A stretch of 64,000 bases of DNA from CAZRRV01 sp045660865. GTDB taxonomy: Bacteria; Bacillota; Clostridia; Oscillospirales; Acutalibacteraceae. Below are positions 41,373 through 49,687 of the stretch, one piece after another. A program made the position numbers and the translations under genes. The DNA lies in the NCBI GenBank assembly GCA_045660865.1, contig JAZREP010000019.1:1-64000 (forward strand), written 5' to 3'. Under the pieces are notes generated by a model that did no database searches, had not been told where the DNA came from, and saw nothing but the letters and a program-made list of their open reading frames with translations. Positions within the stretch are counted from its first letter, which is position 1. Each line of letters opens with the position of its first letter.

Positions 41373-42329
41373 ATGAAAATACTTGTAATGTTTACAGGCG
41401 GTACGATTGGAAGCGTAAACAGCAACGGCTTTGCCGCTCCCGACCGCAAAGCAAACTATACACTTTTGGAAAATTACAAGGGTGACGCAGAATTTGAAGC
41501 GGTTAACTTGCTTTCAATGCTGAGCGAAAACCTTACCGCCACCGAAATAGAGCAAATAGTATCTGCTGTTTTTGAAAATCAAAACAAGGATTATGACGGC
41601 ATTATCATTACCCACGGCACCGACACCCTGCAATATACTGCGGCGGCGCTGACACTTTGCTTGCCGAAACCCAGTCTACCGATTGTTTTAGTATCGGCGA
41701 ACTATCCGCTTGAATGTAAGGAAAGTAACGGAAATGCAAACTTTGAGGCGGCAGTTGAATTTATTAAAGCAAAATGCCAAAACGGAGTTTTTGTTTCTTA
41801 TAAAAACACCCTAAGCGACACGACCGACATTCATTACGGCACCAGACTGTACACCCACTTGGAAAACACTGATGAGATATACAGTTTTGGAAACAATCCC
41901 TTTGCCTTTTATAAAGACGGAGTTATTACAGTTAACGATAATTACAAACCGAGCGCTACTGCTACACAGAACACTCCGTATCGTTTTCTTATGGACCCCA
42001 AAATTTTGGTTATTGACAGCCGACCGGGCGACAATTTTAACTATGATTTAGCTGATACAAAAGCTGTTTTAATTAAGCCCTATCATTCGGGTACCGTAAA
42101 CACCTTAGATGGCGGATTAAAGCGCCTTTGCCAGCGTGCAACCGAACTTAATGTGCCGGTTTATATTTTAAGTTCCGGTCTTCGTACAACCTACGAAAGC
42201 ACCCGTGTTTTTTCGGATTATAATTTAAAGGTTTTACCCGCAACAACCTTTGTTTGCGCATATATGAAGCTATGGATTGCCATCAGCAACGACATTTGTG
42301 TTGACGACTTTATATCAGTAAACTTTTAA
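41373..42329 (+). CDS. L-asparaginase (type I)
   Basis: 318 residues. The two asparaginase threonine motifs are present: VMFTGGTIGS at the N-terminus and IITHGTDTLQYTAAAL near residue 85. A Lys-containing segment near 260 and the C-terminal half (VYILSSGLRTTYES) complete the family pattern. There is no signal peptide, so it is cytosolic. GGAGA ribosome binding site upstream. It may work with the M20 peptidase operon that follows, in amino-acid catabolism; that link is a guess. Confidence 0.85.
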   Translation: MKILVMFTGGTIGSVNSNGFAAPDRKANYTLLENYKGDAEFEAVNLLSMLSENLTATEIEQIVSAVFENQNKDYDGIIITHGTDTLQYTAAALTLCLPKPSLPIVLVSANYPLECKESNGNANFEAAVEFIKAKCQNGVFVSYKNTLSDTTDIHYGTRLYTHLENTDEIYSFGNNPFAFYKDGVITVNDNYKPSATATQNTPYRFLMDPKILVIDSRPGDNFNYDLADTKAVLIKPYHSGTVNTLDGGLKRLCQRATELNVPVYILSSGLRTTYESTRVFSDYNLKVLPATTFVCAYMKLWIAISNDICVDDFISVNF

Positions 42330-42400
42330 GATTAAAAACAATAATTTGTAGTTGTAATATAACATTAAATGAATTATACTAAACTCAAATGATGAGTGCC

Positions 42401-42472
42401 GTTTCTGTTGATATAAAGGCATATAGGGGCATTTCCTTGTATGCCTGCTACAGAACGCTGTGGACAATAGCG
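42401..42472 (+). other. Structured 5' leader upstream of the DUF5058 operon
   Basis: In the 167-base gap before the operon three stems are visible: TTCTGT / ACAGAA (42403-42408 with 42450-42455), a nested AGGCATA / TATGCCT (42417-42423 with 42440-42446) and a small CGCT / AGCG hairpin (42456-42472). No terminator follows. I could not match it to any riboswitch consensus I know. It may be an uncharacterised cis-regulatory RNA or ordinary structured leader. Confidence 0.4.
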
Positions 42473-42496
42473 GATTTATTATAGGAGGGGAATAAT

Positions 42497-43219
42497 TTGG
42501 AATTCAGTGCAAACAGTTTATTTTTATACATAGTCGCTATATGTGTAATAGTTTTTGTTTTGGCGCAATCTGTATTTTTCTTAGTGCGTGCCTACAAGCG
42601 TGGAAAAAAGCTTGGAATTGATAGCAAGAAGCTACGCAAAACGGTTGTTTCAACCGCAGTATTTACTATTGCGCCGGCAATATCAATACTTATTGGTATT
42701 GTAACTCTATCAAAGTTTTTAGGTATCCCGTTGCCTTGGATACGCATGAGTGTTATAGGCGCCATTACCTACGAATTGCCTGCCGCCACCTCTACGGCTA
42801 AGGCGCTTGGCATTTCGTTATCCGAAATGATTACCGACCCGAAGGTTTACTCAGCAATAGCCTGGGTTATGACCCTCGGCATTATACCAAGTATAATCCT
42901 GCCGCCGCTGCTTATGAAGAAAATTCAAGGCGGTATGGTAAAGATTAAAAGCAAGGACAGCAAATGGGGCGACATATTCCTAACCTCTATGTTCCTTGGT
43001 ATGATTTCGGCATTTTTGGGTATGGTTTTTGCCGATGTTCGAAAAGGTCTTGAAGGCTGGATACCGATATTTGTTTTACTTGTATCTGCTGCCGTAATGG
43101 CAATTTGCGGTTTGCTTATAAAGAAATTCAATATGAAATGGCTTGAAACCTACGCAATGGCAATCAGTATGGTTTGCGCCATGGTCTTTGCGGCGGTAAT
43201 TACGCCGATTATAGTTTAA
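42497..43219 (+). CDS. DUF5058 membrane protein
   Basis: 240 residues, about six TM helices. The sequence, with IGAITYELPAATSTAKALGI and the following WVMTLGIIPSIILPPLLM, matches what I recall of DUF5058 (PF16481). TTG start with AGGAGG 8 bases upstream. It is the first gene of a three-gene operon with a second membrane protein and an M20 peptidase. I infer one half of a membrane transporter for an amidated or peptidic substrate. Confidence 0.7.
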   Translation: MEFSANSLFLYIVAICVIVFVLAQSVFFLVRAYKRGKKLGIDSKKLRKTVVSTAVFTIAPAISILIGIVTLSKFLGIPLPWIRMSVIGAITYELPAATSTAKALGISLSEMITDPKVYSAIAWVMTLGIIPSIILPPLLMKKIQGGMVKIKSKDSKWGDIFLTSMFLGMISAFLGMVFADVRKGLEGWIPIFVLLVSAAVMAICGLLIKKFNMKWLETYAMAISMVCAMVFAAVITPIIV

Positions 43220-43232
43220 GGAGGTGCCAGAG

Positions 43233-43886
43233 ATGAGCGATTATATGAAGAATACCGACCGCTATGGAAAACTTTGGATTTGGTCGGCAGTAATTGTTGT
43301 TATGATGGTACCTGTTGCTGTTTGTTTAAGATACAATGCCTGGCCTGAAATTTCGGCTGTGTTAAAGGGTCTGCTCGGCGTTGCACCAATCTTTTGGACT
43401 GTCGGCGCCATTGAGGTTATCACCTATACCCCTATGCTTGGCACAGGCGGTACATATCTTGCCTTTGTTACCGGAAATTTAACAAGTCTTAAAGCACCCA
43501 GCGCATTAAACGCAATGGAAAATGCCGAGGTTAAGCCCGGCACCGAGGAGGGTGAAGTTATTTCAACCATCGCCATTGCGACAAGCTCTATTGTTACCAC
43601 TCTTATATTAGTAATAGGCGTTTGCGCATTAACCCAGGTTGCTCCCATTTTGAATAAGCCTGAATTAAAGCCTGCTTTTGATAACATTCTGCCCGCTTTA
43701 TTTGGCGGACTTGCAGTAGTTTATATCAGCAAGAACTGGAAAATTTCCATTGCGCCCCTTATCTTTATGGTTGCGCTGTTCTTGGCTGTTCCCTCCCTTG
43801 CCGGCTCGGTCGGTGTGTTGGTTCCTGTTGGTGTTCTTGTTACACTTGGCGCCGCACGAGTTATGTATAAGAAAGGCTGGCTGTAA
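43233..43886 (+). CDS. Membrane partner of DUF5058
   Basis: 217 residues, about five or six TM helices. The ATG at 43233 has AGGAGG 8 bases upstream; an in-frame GTG 9 bases earlier sits too close to it. The segment WTVGAIEVITYTPMLGTGGT echoes VIGAITYELPAATST in the preceding DUF5058 protein, which suggests the two are distant paralogues forming one heteromeric transporter. A ~25-residue hydrophilic loop (NAMENAEVKPGTEEGEV) follows. Stop overlaps the next start (TAATG). Confidence 0.6.
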   Translation: MSDYMKNTDRYGKLWIWSAVIVVMMVPVAVCLRYNAWPEISAVLKGLLGVAPIFWTVGAIEVITYTPMLGTGGTYLAFVTGNLTSLKAPSALNAMENAEVKPGTEEGEVISTIAIATSSIVTTLILVIGVCALTQVAPILNKPELKPAFDNILPALFGGLAVVYISKNWKISIAPLIFMVALFLAVPSLAGSVGVLVPVGVLVTLGAARVMYKKGWL

Positions 43887-45319
43887 TGATAGGTTTAATT
43901 ATTGCAGGCATTATCCTTATATTTTTGCTGGTTATTGTCATTCGTGCTTTGCAGTTTAAACCCGAGGCAGAAAACGAAATAGTCGGGGAAGAAATACCCC
44001 TTGACCGAGACAGAATAGTAGCAAATATGGTAAATATGGTTCGTTGCAAAACGGTCTCTAACCGTGATGAAAGCTTAGTCGACCGTGCCGAGTTTGCCAA
44101 ATTTGAAATGCTCCTTAAAGAAAGATACCCTAATGTACACAAGGCTTGCCAGCTCCAAAAAATCGGCAAGACTGGTCTTTTGTATCTTTTAAAGGGTAAG
44201 TCTAGCGAAAACCCTTCGGTTTGTATGGCACACTATGACGTAGTTCCTGTTGAGCAAGAGGGTTGGAGCCGCCCCGCCTTTGAGGGTATTATTGAGGACG
44301 GTTGTATCTGGGGTCGTGGAACACTTGATACTAAAGGTACCCTTTGCGGAATTATGGAGGCGCTTGAAAAACTGCTTGGAGAGGGCTTTGTCCCCCAGAA
44401 CGACCTCTATTTATCCTTTTCGGGCGAAGAGGAAATTGACGGCGACTCTTGTTTTGACATAGTTACATACTTAGAACAAAACGGCATAAAGCCCGCCATT
44501 GTATTAGATGAGGGCGGCGCTGTTGTAAACAATGTTTTCCCCGGTGTTAATAAAGAATGTGCTATGGTCGGAATTGCTGAAAAGGGCAGCGTAAATATGA
44601 ACTTTGCAATGGTGTCGGATGGCGGTCACGCCTCCACCCCACCTACCCACACTATTTTGGGGCATTTAAGCAAGGCTGTTACACAAATTGAAAAGAACCC
44701 CTTTAAGCAACAACTTACCAAGCCTGCGGCAGGTATGTTCAATACCTTAGGCAGACATTCAACCTTTTTGTATCGTATTATTTTTGCTAACCTTTGGTGC
44801 TTTTTACCGCTACTTGATTTAATCTGCAAAATGTCGGGCGGCGAGCTTAACGCAATTATGCGCACCACCGTTGCGGTTACTCGTATGGAGGGCAGTAAAG
44901 CATACAACGTTTTACCGCCAAAGGCAAGTTTTGGTATAAATATGCGGCTGTTAGGCAACGACACAATAGATTCGGCAACCGCTTATTTAAAAAAGGTTAT
45001 AAACAACGACAAAATAGAGATAACCCTTATAAACGGTATGAACCCATCTATTTGCTCCTCGACCGATTGTGAGGAATGGGAGAAACTTAAAACTGCCATT
45101 CGTGCCACTTGGGGCGAGATAATCGTATCACCTTATCTAATGATGGCTTGCAGTGATTCTAGGCATTACTGCCGCATTACCGACCACGTCTATCGCTTTT
45201 CGGCAATGCGCCTTTCAAAGGAAGAGCGTGCAATGATACACGGTAACGATGAGAGAATACCGATAGAAACGCTTTTAAAAACCGTTGAGTTTTACGTGCG
45301 GTTGCTTAAAATGTTATAA
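43886..45319 (+). CDS. M20-family metallopeptidase with N-terminal membrane anchor
   Basis: 477 residues. TM helix about 3-21, then M20 fold: zinc ligands in CMAHYDVVPVEQEGW (His, Asp), GRGTLDTKGTL (bridging Asp), FSGEEEIDGDS (catalytic Glu and ligand), and a late ligand His in ACSDSRHY or MIHGNDERI. Closest by eye to carboxypeptidase S/PM20D1-type enzymes, which hydrolyse or form N-acyl amino acids and dipeptides. It overlaps the second membrane gene by 1 base, so the operon is tightly coupled. I infer uptake plus hydrolysis of the same compound. Confidence 0.85.
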   Translation: MIGLIIAGIILIFLLVIVIRALQFKPEAENEIVGEEIPLDRDRIVANMVNMVRCKTVSNRDESLVDRAEFAKFEMLLKERYPNVHKACQLQKIGKTGLLYLLKGKSSENPSVCMAHYDVVPVEQEGWSRPAFEGIIEDGCIWGRGTLDTKGTLCGIMEALEKLLGEGFVPQNDLYLSFSGEEEIDGDSCFDIVTYLEQNGIKPAIVLDEGGAVVNNVFPGVNKECAMVGIAEKGSVNMNFAMVSDGGHASTPPTHTILGHLSKAVTQIEKNPFKQQLTKPAAGMFNTLGRHSTFLYRIIFANLWCFLPLLDLICKMSGGELNAIMRTTVAVTRMEGSKAYNVLPPKASFGINMRLLGNDTIDSATAYLKKVINNDKIEITLINGMNPSICSSTDCEEWEKLKTAIRATWGEIIVSPYLMMACSDSRHYCRITDHVYRFSAMRLSKEERAMIHGNDERIPIETLLKTVEFYVRLLKML

Positions 45320-45326
45320 TTGTTAT

Positions 45327-45364
45327 AAAAAGAGCTGTGATTCAAACGAATCACAGCTCTTTTA
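45327..45364 (+). terminator. Rho-independent terminator of the DUF5058-M20 operon
   Basis: Stem AAAAGAGCTGTGATTC / GAATCACAGCTCTTTT with loop AAAC. Confidence 0.9.
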
Positions 45365-45463
45365 TTTTTAAAAGGTTAGTCTAATTATAGTCGGGATAAG
45401 CATATATTTTAAGGAATGAAAATATAAAGGAGAAAAGCCTAAAATCTCCGGAAAGGATAAAAT

Positions 45464-46387
45464 ATGAATTCATTTCTGCCGGAGGGGCAACTTTTAAACA
45501 CGCCCCGAAATAAGTATATGCTTTCTAAACCGTCTTGTATAGCGCAAGCAATCACCGAAGGAACAATTTTAGAGGCGACCGCCGCAGTCTGCAATCAAAA
45601 TCACGACCTGCTCTGTGATTTGGGCTGTATGCGAGGAATTATCCCCAGAAACGAGGGTGCAATCGGCATTGCTGAGGGCTTAGTGCGTGATATTGCTTTA
45701 ATTTCCAGAGTGGGCAAGCCTGTAAGCTTCGTTGTAACAGGCATCCGCCACGATTCAGACGGGCGCCCGATTGCTATATTATCTCGTGAAAAGGCGCAAC
45801 GAATTTGTATGCGTGAGTATGTCTGTCAGCTTAAACCCGGCCAGATAATAGATGCTAAAATCACCCACTTGGAAAGCTTTGGCGCCTTTTGCGATATAGG
45901 TTGCGGAATTATCGCATTGCTACCCATTAACGCTATTTCGGTTTCCCGCATCTCCCATCCGTCCGACCGTTTTAGGTGCGGAGAAAATATTAGGGCAGTC
46001 GTGCGCTCTAAGGACCCGTCAGGCAGAATTACTCTAAGCTGTAAAGAACTGCTCGGCACCTGGCAGCAAAATGCCGACCGCTTTACACAGGGCGAAACCG
46101 TCTTTGGTATCGTGCGCTCGGTGGAGGATTACGGAATTTTCATTGAACTAACACCAAATTTGGCAGGCCTCGCCGAGCCACGTGCCGATATTACTATCGG
46201 TCAATATACCAGCGTTTACATAAAAAGCTTACTCCCAGAAAAAATGAAGGTGAAGCTTATAATTATCGATATGCTCAAAGACGCTCCGCCTGTTTCCCCG
46301 CTTCAGTATTTTATAGAAGGCGACCGCCTTGACCGTTGGATATACTCCCCCAAAGAATGCCCAAAAACAATAGAAACCGTTTTTTAA
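45464..46387 (+). CDS. Protein with three S1 RNA-binding repeats
   Basis: 307 residues. Three S1-like units are visible: about 30-110 (EGTILEATAAVCNQNHDLLC), about 124-195 (KPGQIIDAKITHLESFGAFC) and about 205-270 (TQGETVFGIVRSVEDYGIFI). This is the shorter, Clostridial version of ribosomal-protein-S1-like factors. It likely binds mRNA or tmRNA on the ribosome. A GGAGA...TCTCC inverted repeat lies just upstream of the ribosome binding site. Confidence 0.78.
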   Translation: MNSFLPEGQLLNTPRNKYMLSKPSCIAQAITEGTILEATAAVCNQNHDLLCDLGCMRGIIPRNEGAIGIAEGLVRDIALISRVGKPVSFVVTGIRHDSDGRPIAILSREKAQRICMREYVCQLKPGQIIDAKITHLESFGAFCDIGCGIIALLPINAISVSRISHPSDRFRCGENIRAVVRSKDPSGRITLSCKELLGTWQQNADRFTQGETVFGIVRSVEDYGIFIELTPNLAGLAEPRADITIGQYTSVYIKSLLPEKMKVKLIIIDMLKDAPPVSPLQYFIEGDRLDRWIYSPKECPKTIETVF

Positions 46388-46394
46388 ATCTTGC

Positions 46395-46431
46395 ACCGTC
46401 TGTTGATATTTTATCAGCAGACGGTATTTTA
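46395..46431 (+). terminator. Rho-independent terminator after the S1 gene
   Basis: Interrupted stem ACCGTCTG-TGATA / TATCA-CAGACGGT followed by ATTTTATTT. Confidence 0.75.
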
Positions 46432-46483
46432 TTTGAACTGCTTTTATGTTATAATATAATAAAATACGTTATAGGAGATAAAA

Positions 46484-47017
46484 ATGGGTAAAATCAGCGA
46501 AAAACTGTTTTTAGAAATTGCCGAGTACATAGACAACAATTATGTGCCTGAACATATCAAATACTGCCGAGAAAGCGTCTGTATGAATGCACCGCTACCT
46601 CCGATTATGTCGGTTGAAATTTGCGAATGTAAAGAGTTGGCACCGCCGGACGACCTTGATACCAAGCTTAAGCAAATTGACGAGAGTTTTTCGCGGATGC
46701 TTCTCCGCAAAATTGACGAAAAAAACTTGACCGACATTACGGTTTATAAAAAGGCTAACATTGATCGTAAGCTGTTTTCAAAAATTCGCAGTAACATAAA
46801 CTACAAGCCCAGCAAACCTACCGCTATTGCACTTGCAATTGCCTTGGAGCTTTCGTTAGAGGAAACCGACGATTTACTTAAAAAAGCAGGTTTTGCACTT
46901 TCCCACAGCAACAAGTTTGATATTATAATTGAGTATTTTATATCCAAAGGCAATTACAATGTTTTTGAAATTAACGAGGCTTTATTCGCCTTCGACCAAA
47001 GTTTACTTGGAGTGTAA
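46484..47017 (+). CDS. HTH-type protein of unknown role
   Basis: 177 residues. The middle part (about 80-135) reads as an XRE-like helix-turn-helix: LTDITVYKKANIDRKLFSKI and KPTAIALAIALELSLEETDD. The C-terminus (KAGFALSHSNKFDIIIEYF) with GNYNVFEINEALFAFD is a pattern I recall from proteins encoded beside VWA genes in Clostridia. The N-terminal third has Cys at 23, 28, 42 and 44. It precedes a TIGR04076 gene and a VWA gene on the same strand. Confidence 0.65.
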   Translation: MGKISEKLFLEIAEYIDNNYVPEHIKYCRESVCMNAPLPPIMSVEICECKELAPPDDLDTKLKQIDESFSRMLLRKIDEKNLTDITVYKKANIDRKLFSKIRSNINYKPSKPTAIALAIALELSLEETDDLLKKAGFALSHSNKFDIIIEYFISKGNYNVFEINEALFAFDQSLLGV

Positions 47018-47020
47018 TAT

Positions 47021-47320
47021 ATGAATATTAAAATAACCGTTATGCGAAAAGCACGGTACGATGATTTAATTGAAAAGTATGAAAACCCCCTAGAGCACGC
47101 CTGCGATTTAAAGGAAGGTCAGGTGTTTATAAGCGAGAATGCGCAAAAACCCGACGGCTTTTGTGACAGTGCTTGGGAAAGCGTTTTGCCTTTTGTTAAA
47201 GCATTAGCTAGTGGCGGCGGAAATTTCTATGACGGCTGGATGAAAAACGAGAAGTCTGCAATGATTTCTTGTAATGACGGCTTCCGCCCCGTAAGTTTTT
47301 ATATTGAAGTGTGTGAATAA
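47021..47320 (+). CDS. TIGR04076-family protein
   Basis: 99 residues. The pattern ITVMRKARYDDLIEKY, a CDLKEGQVFISE segment, FCDSAWESVLPFVKALASGG near 50 and the final SCNDGFRPVSFYIE are those of TIGR04076, a small family of unknown function. It starts 3 bases after the HTH gene, so the two are probably in one transcript. Confidence 0.75.
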   Translation: MNIKITVMRKARYDDLIEKYENPLEHACDLKEGQVFISENAQKPDGFCDSAWESVLPFVKALASGGGNFYDGWMKNEKSAMISCNDGFRPVSFYIEVCE

Positions 47321-47399
47321 TTTGTCGCTTTATAAGCGACCCCTCCTCTCTTTTCTTAAGGTACAATGAGTACACAAAAAGAAAGAGAGGTTTTCTATT

Positions 47400-48053
47400 A
47401 TGAAAAACAAAAACAACATCACCGAACTCGTATTTATCTTGGACAGAAGTGGCTCTATGGCAGGGCTTGAAAGTGACACTATTGGTGGTTTTAACTCGAT
47501 GATTGAAAAGCAGAAAAAACTCGACGGCGAGTGCTACGTTTCAACGGTGCTTTTCGATGAAGAAAGCGAAGTTTTGCACGACAGATTAACTTTAAGTGCT
47601 GTTCCTAAAATGACCGATAATGATTACACCGTGCGTGGTTGCACCGCACTTATTGATGCCATTGGCAGTGCCATTCACCACATTAGCAACATTCATAAGT
47701 ACGCAAGACCCGAAGACGTGCCGGAGCACACCATGTTTGTAATTACCACCGACGGTCAGGAAAACGCCAGCCACCGTTACAGTAGTGAAGAGGTCAAAAA
47801 AATGATTGCAAGGCAAAAAGAAAAAGGCTGGGAGTTTTTGTTTATCGGTGCCAATATTGATGCAGTCGAAACGGCGGCTCGTTATGGTATAGACAAGGAT
47901 AAAGCCGTGAATTATCACGCCGACAAAAAGGGAACGAAAATTTTATACGATTCTGTCGCAACTGCAGTTTGCAACGTTAGAGCAAGTGCACCCCTCTCCC
48001 CCGACTGGAGCAAAGATATTGCCGAGGATTATAAAAGTAGGAAAAAGAAATAA
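47400..48053 (+). CDS. VWA-domain protein
   Basis: 217 residues, essentially one von Willebrand factor A domain. The metal-ion adhesion site is complete: VFILDRSGSMAG, a Thr in RGCTALIDAIGSAI, and the Asp in VITTDGQENAS. The C-terminal KKEKGWEFLFIGANIDAVET closes the fold. It is cytosolic. Single-domain proteins of this kind, often named TerY-like, occur beside phosphatase and kinase genes in stress loci, but none is adjacent here. A GTCGC / GCGAC hairpin lies at 47323-47339 just before it. Confidence 0.82.
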   Translation: MKNKNNITELVFILDRSGSMAGLESDTIGGFNSMIEKQKKLDGECYVSTVLFDEESEVLHDRLTLSAVPKMTDNDYTVRGCTALIDAIGSAIHHISNIHKYARPEDVPEHTMFVITTDGQENASHRYSSEEVKKMIARQKEKGWEFLFIGANIDAVETAARYGIDKDKAVNYHADKKGTKILYDSVATAVCNVRASAPLSPDWSKDIAEDYKSRKKK

Positions 48054-48088
48054 AAAAGCAAGACAGTCTTTCGACTGTCTTGCTTTTT
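48054..48088. terminator. Bidirectional terminator between the VWA gene and tRNA-Ala
   Basis: Fifteen-base stem AAAAGCAAGACAGTC / GACTGTCTTGCTTTT with loop TTTC. It starts at the VWA stop and ends at the tRNA-Ala 3' end. Confidence 0.9.
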
Positions 48089-48164
<76 letters not shown>

Positions 48165-48182
48165 ATAAAAGTTTACTGGCAT

Positions 48183-48211
48183 ATAATAACACAGCGGGTG
48201 GAAAATTGCAA
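48183..48211 (-). promoter_or_regulatory. Promoter of tRNA-Ala
   Basis: Minus strand TTGCAA (48211-48206), 17 bases, TATTAT (48188-48183). Confidence 0.65.
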
Positions 48212-48252
48212 GGAATTTTTTTAGTCAAATTTCAAATTCGTGATTTTTTCTA

Positions 48253-48280
48253 TTGACAAATGGGTAAAAATATATATAAT
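48253..48280 (+). promoter_or_regulatory. Promoter of tRNA-Gln (and tRNA-Val)
   Basis: TTGACA (48253-48258), 16 bases, TATAAT (48275-48280), 15 bases before the tRNA 5' end. Confidence 0.8.
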
Positions 48281-48295
48281 GGTATTGTTATCTAT

Positions 48296-48369
48296 TGCGG
48301 AATTGTGTAAGGGTAGCACGGCAGACTCTGACTCTGTTTGTCTGGGTTCAAATCCTAGTTCCGCAGCCA
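48296..48369 (+). tRNA. tRNA-Gln (CTG)
   Basis: 74 bases with encoded CCA. Acceptor TGCGGAA / TTCCGCA, anticodon arm GCAGA-CTCTGAC-TCTGT with anticodon CTG, T-arm with GGTTCAAATCC. Confidence 0.93.
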
Positions 48370-48406
48370 AAAACGCTGAATCCCAGAATTTCGGGTTCAG
48401 CGTTTT
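48370..48406 (+). terminator. Hairpin between tRNA-Gln and tRNA-Val
   Basis: AAAACGCTGAATCCC / GGGTTCAGCGTTTT with one mismatch and an 8-base loop. The T-run is only four bases, so termination is probably partial; tRNA-Val has no clear promoter of its own. Confidence 0.6.
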
Positions 48407-48411
48407 AAAAT

Positions 48412-48488
48412 GAAGGCATAGCTCAGTTGGTTAGAGTACCTGCTTGACATGCAGGGGGTCGGTGGTTCAAGTCCACTTGTCTTCACCA
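48412..48488 (+). tRNA. tRNA-Val (GAC)
   Basis: 77 bases with encoded CCA. Acceptor GAAGGCA / TGTCTTC, anticodon arm CCTGC-TTGACAT-GCAGG with anticodon GAC, T-arm with GGTTCAAGTCC. Confidence 0.95.
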
Positions 48489-48492
48489 GCCG

Positions 48493-48524
48493 AAAAAACC
48501 GAGGTTGTTAGACCTCGGTTTTTT
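48493..48524. terminator. Bidirectional terminator, tRNA-Val / alpha-beta hydrolase gene
   Basis: Thirteen-base stem AAAAAACCGAGGT / ACCTCGGTTTTTT. The stop of the minus-strand gene lies in its loop. Confidence 0.88.
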
Positions 48525-49452
48525 CTATTTGTTGCCAGAAATTTGACAGTTCTTTTACATAATATTCGGGGGCGGTTGGGTAGGCAAGGCCGTGCCCTGC
48601 GCCTTCTATTTTTACCAGTTTTCCAACCGATACACAGTTGTTATAAATCTCGTCTGCCATAATGCTTGGGACAAAGTCGTCGGCTTCGCCGTGGGCTATT
48701 ATTATAGGTAAATTTATATTTTTAACGCTATCTCTCGGCACGGCTTTTTCGACATCGAAGCCGCCGAAAAGCAACCCCGAAAGTCGCACAAATGGATAAA
48801 GCAGTTTTTGTGGCAATTTTAAATCGGTTATGACCTTTTTTATTATATCGGGTGCGCTTGAATATCCGCAGTCGGCAAGAATACCAATAACGTTTTTCGG
48901 TAGCGGCTTTTCTGCCGCCATTAAAACGGTTGCGGCGCCCATTGAAACACCGGCTAAAATAATTTTATTATTAGGAAACTCTTCCATAAGTAGTGAAAGC
49001 CAGGTGTGAACATCTTTACTTTCCTTTATACCGAAGGTTATTACCGAGCCGTCACTTTTTCCTGCGGCACGCTGGTCAACAATAAAGGCATTATGCCCTA
49101 CTGAAAAGCACCTTTGCACGGCACCGCACAAATCACGCTCGGCATTTCCTCTATAACCCGGAAACATAAGCTCAATCGGTGCTGACGGCGACAGCTCATA
49201 ATACTTTGCACGAAGGGTAAGCCCATCAAAAGACCTAATAGAAAAATCCTTAGCCGGCATTGCCCTAATCTCTTTCATCCAAGATGTTAGGACCTCCTTA
49301 AAAGGCTTATACACTTCACCTTTTGGCAAAGGAAATTCATCACTTAGAATAGGCTTTCTTTTGGGTGAATAAAAGGTTATAAAAAAGCAGATTGCAAGTA
49401 CTATAAAAAACAAAGCTGCAAATATTAAAATTAAGCACAAAATTTCTTTCAT
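48508..49452 (-). CDS. Membrane-anchored alpha/beta hydrolase
   Basis: 314 residues. N-terminal TM helix (about 4-28), then an alpha/beta hydrolase fold with nucleophile elbow AGVSMGAATVLMAA (Ser near 151), acid in HGEADDFVPS and His in EGAGHGLAYP. The pattern fits the serine-aminopeptidase/BAAT-type group seen as YqkD-like proteins in Firmicutes. The active site would face outward. Substrate unknown. Its start codon overlaps the end of the decayed EamA gene. Confidence 0.85.
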   Translation of the reverse strand: MKEILCLILIFAALFFIVLAICFFITFYSPKRKPILSDEFPLPKGEVYKPFKEVLTSWMKEIRAMPAKDFSIRSFDGLTLRAKYYELSPSAPIELMFPGYRGNAERDLCGAVQRCFSVGHNAFIVDQRAAGKSDGSVITFGIKESKDVHTWLSLLMEEFPNNKIILAGVSMGAATVLMAAEKPLPKNVIGILADCGYSSAPDIIKKVITDLKLPQKLLYPFVRLSGLLFGGFDVEKAVPRDSVKNINLPIIIAHGEADDFVPSIMADEIYNNCVSVGKLVKIEGAGHGLAYPTAPEYYVKELSNFWQQIEKTEV

Positions 49453-49638
49453 ATTTTTCTACCTTTTTTCATTGACAGTTCGCTAATAAAGGATGCGCCG
49501 AGGATTAAAACGGCACCTATAACTGTATGCAGCGTCAATTTTTCCTTTAACAGCAATGCCGAAAGTATAACTGCTACTATTCGCTTTCACTATTATTCCC
49601 ATAGCGTTTGTCTCTTGGGTAATTTCCACGAATTTCAC
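49449..49638 (-). pseudogene. Remnant of an EamA/DMT transporter, frameshifted
   Basis: On the minus strand, bases 49580-49449 encode 43 residues (IVAVILSALLLKEKLTLHTV then IGAVLILGASFISEL) that match the last two helices of an EamA transporter. Immediately upstream, in the +1-shifted frame, 49638-49581 reads KFVEITQETNAMGIIVKA, which continues the match if one base is corrected. An in-frame stop lies above that, and nothing of the other ~8 helices is present. The remnant ends in the start codon of the hydrolase gene. Confidence 0.7.
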
Positions 49639-49687
49639 CTGCTCTTGAAACTATACTAACACATTTTTAATAAGATAACAATGGAAA

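Noticed and set aside
42330..42496. Known riboswitch in the DUF5058 leader
   Set aside because: I compared it by eye with the purine, TPP, SAM, lysine, glycine, fluoride, guanidine and c-di-GMP consensus features and found no match, so it is listed only as an unknown structured leader.
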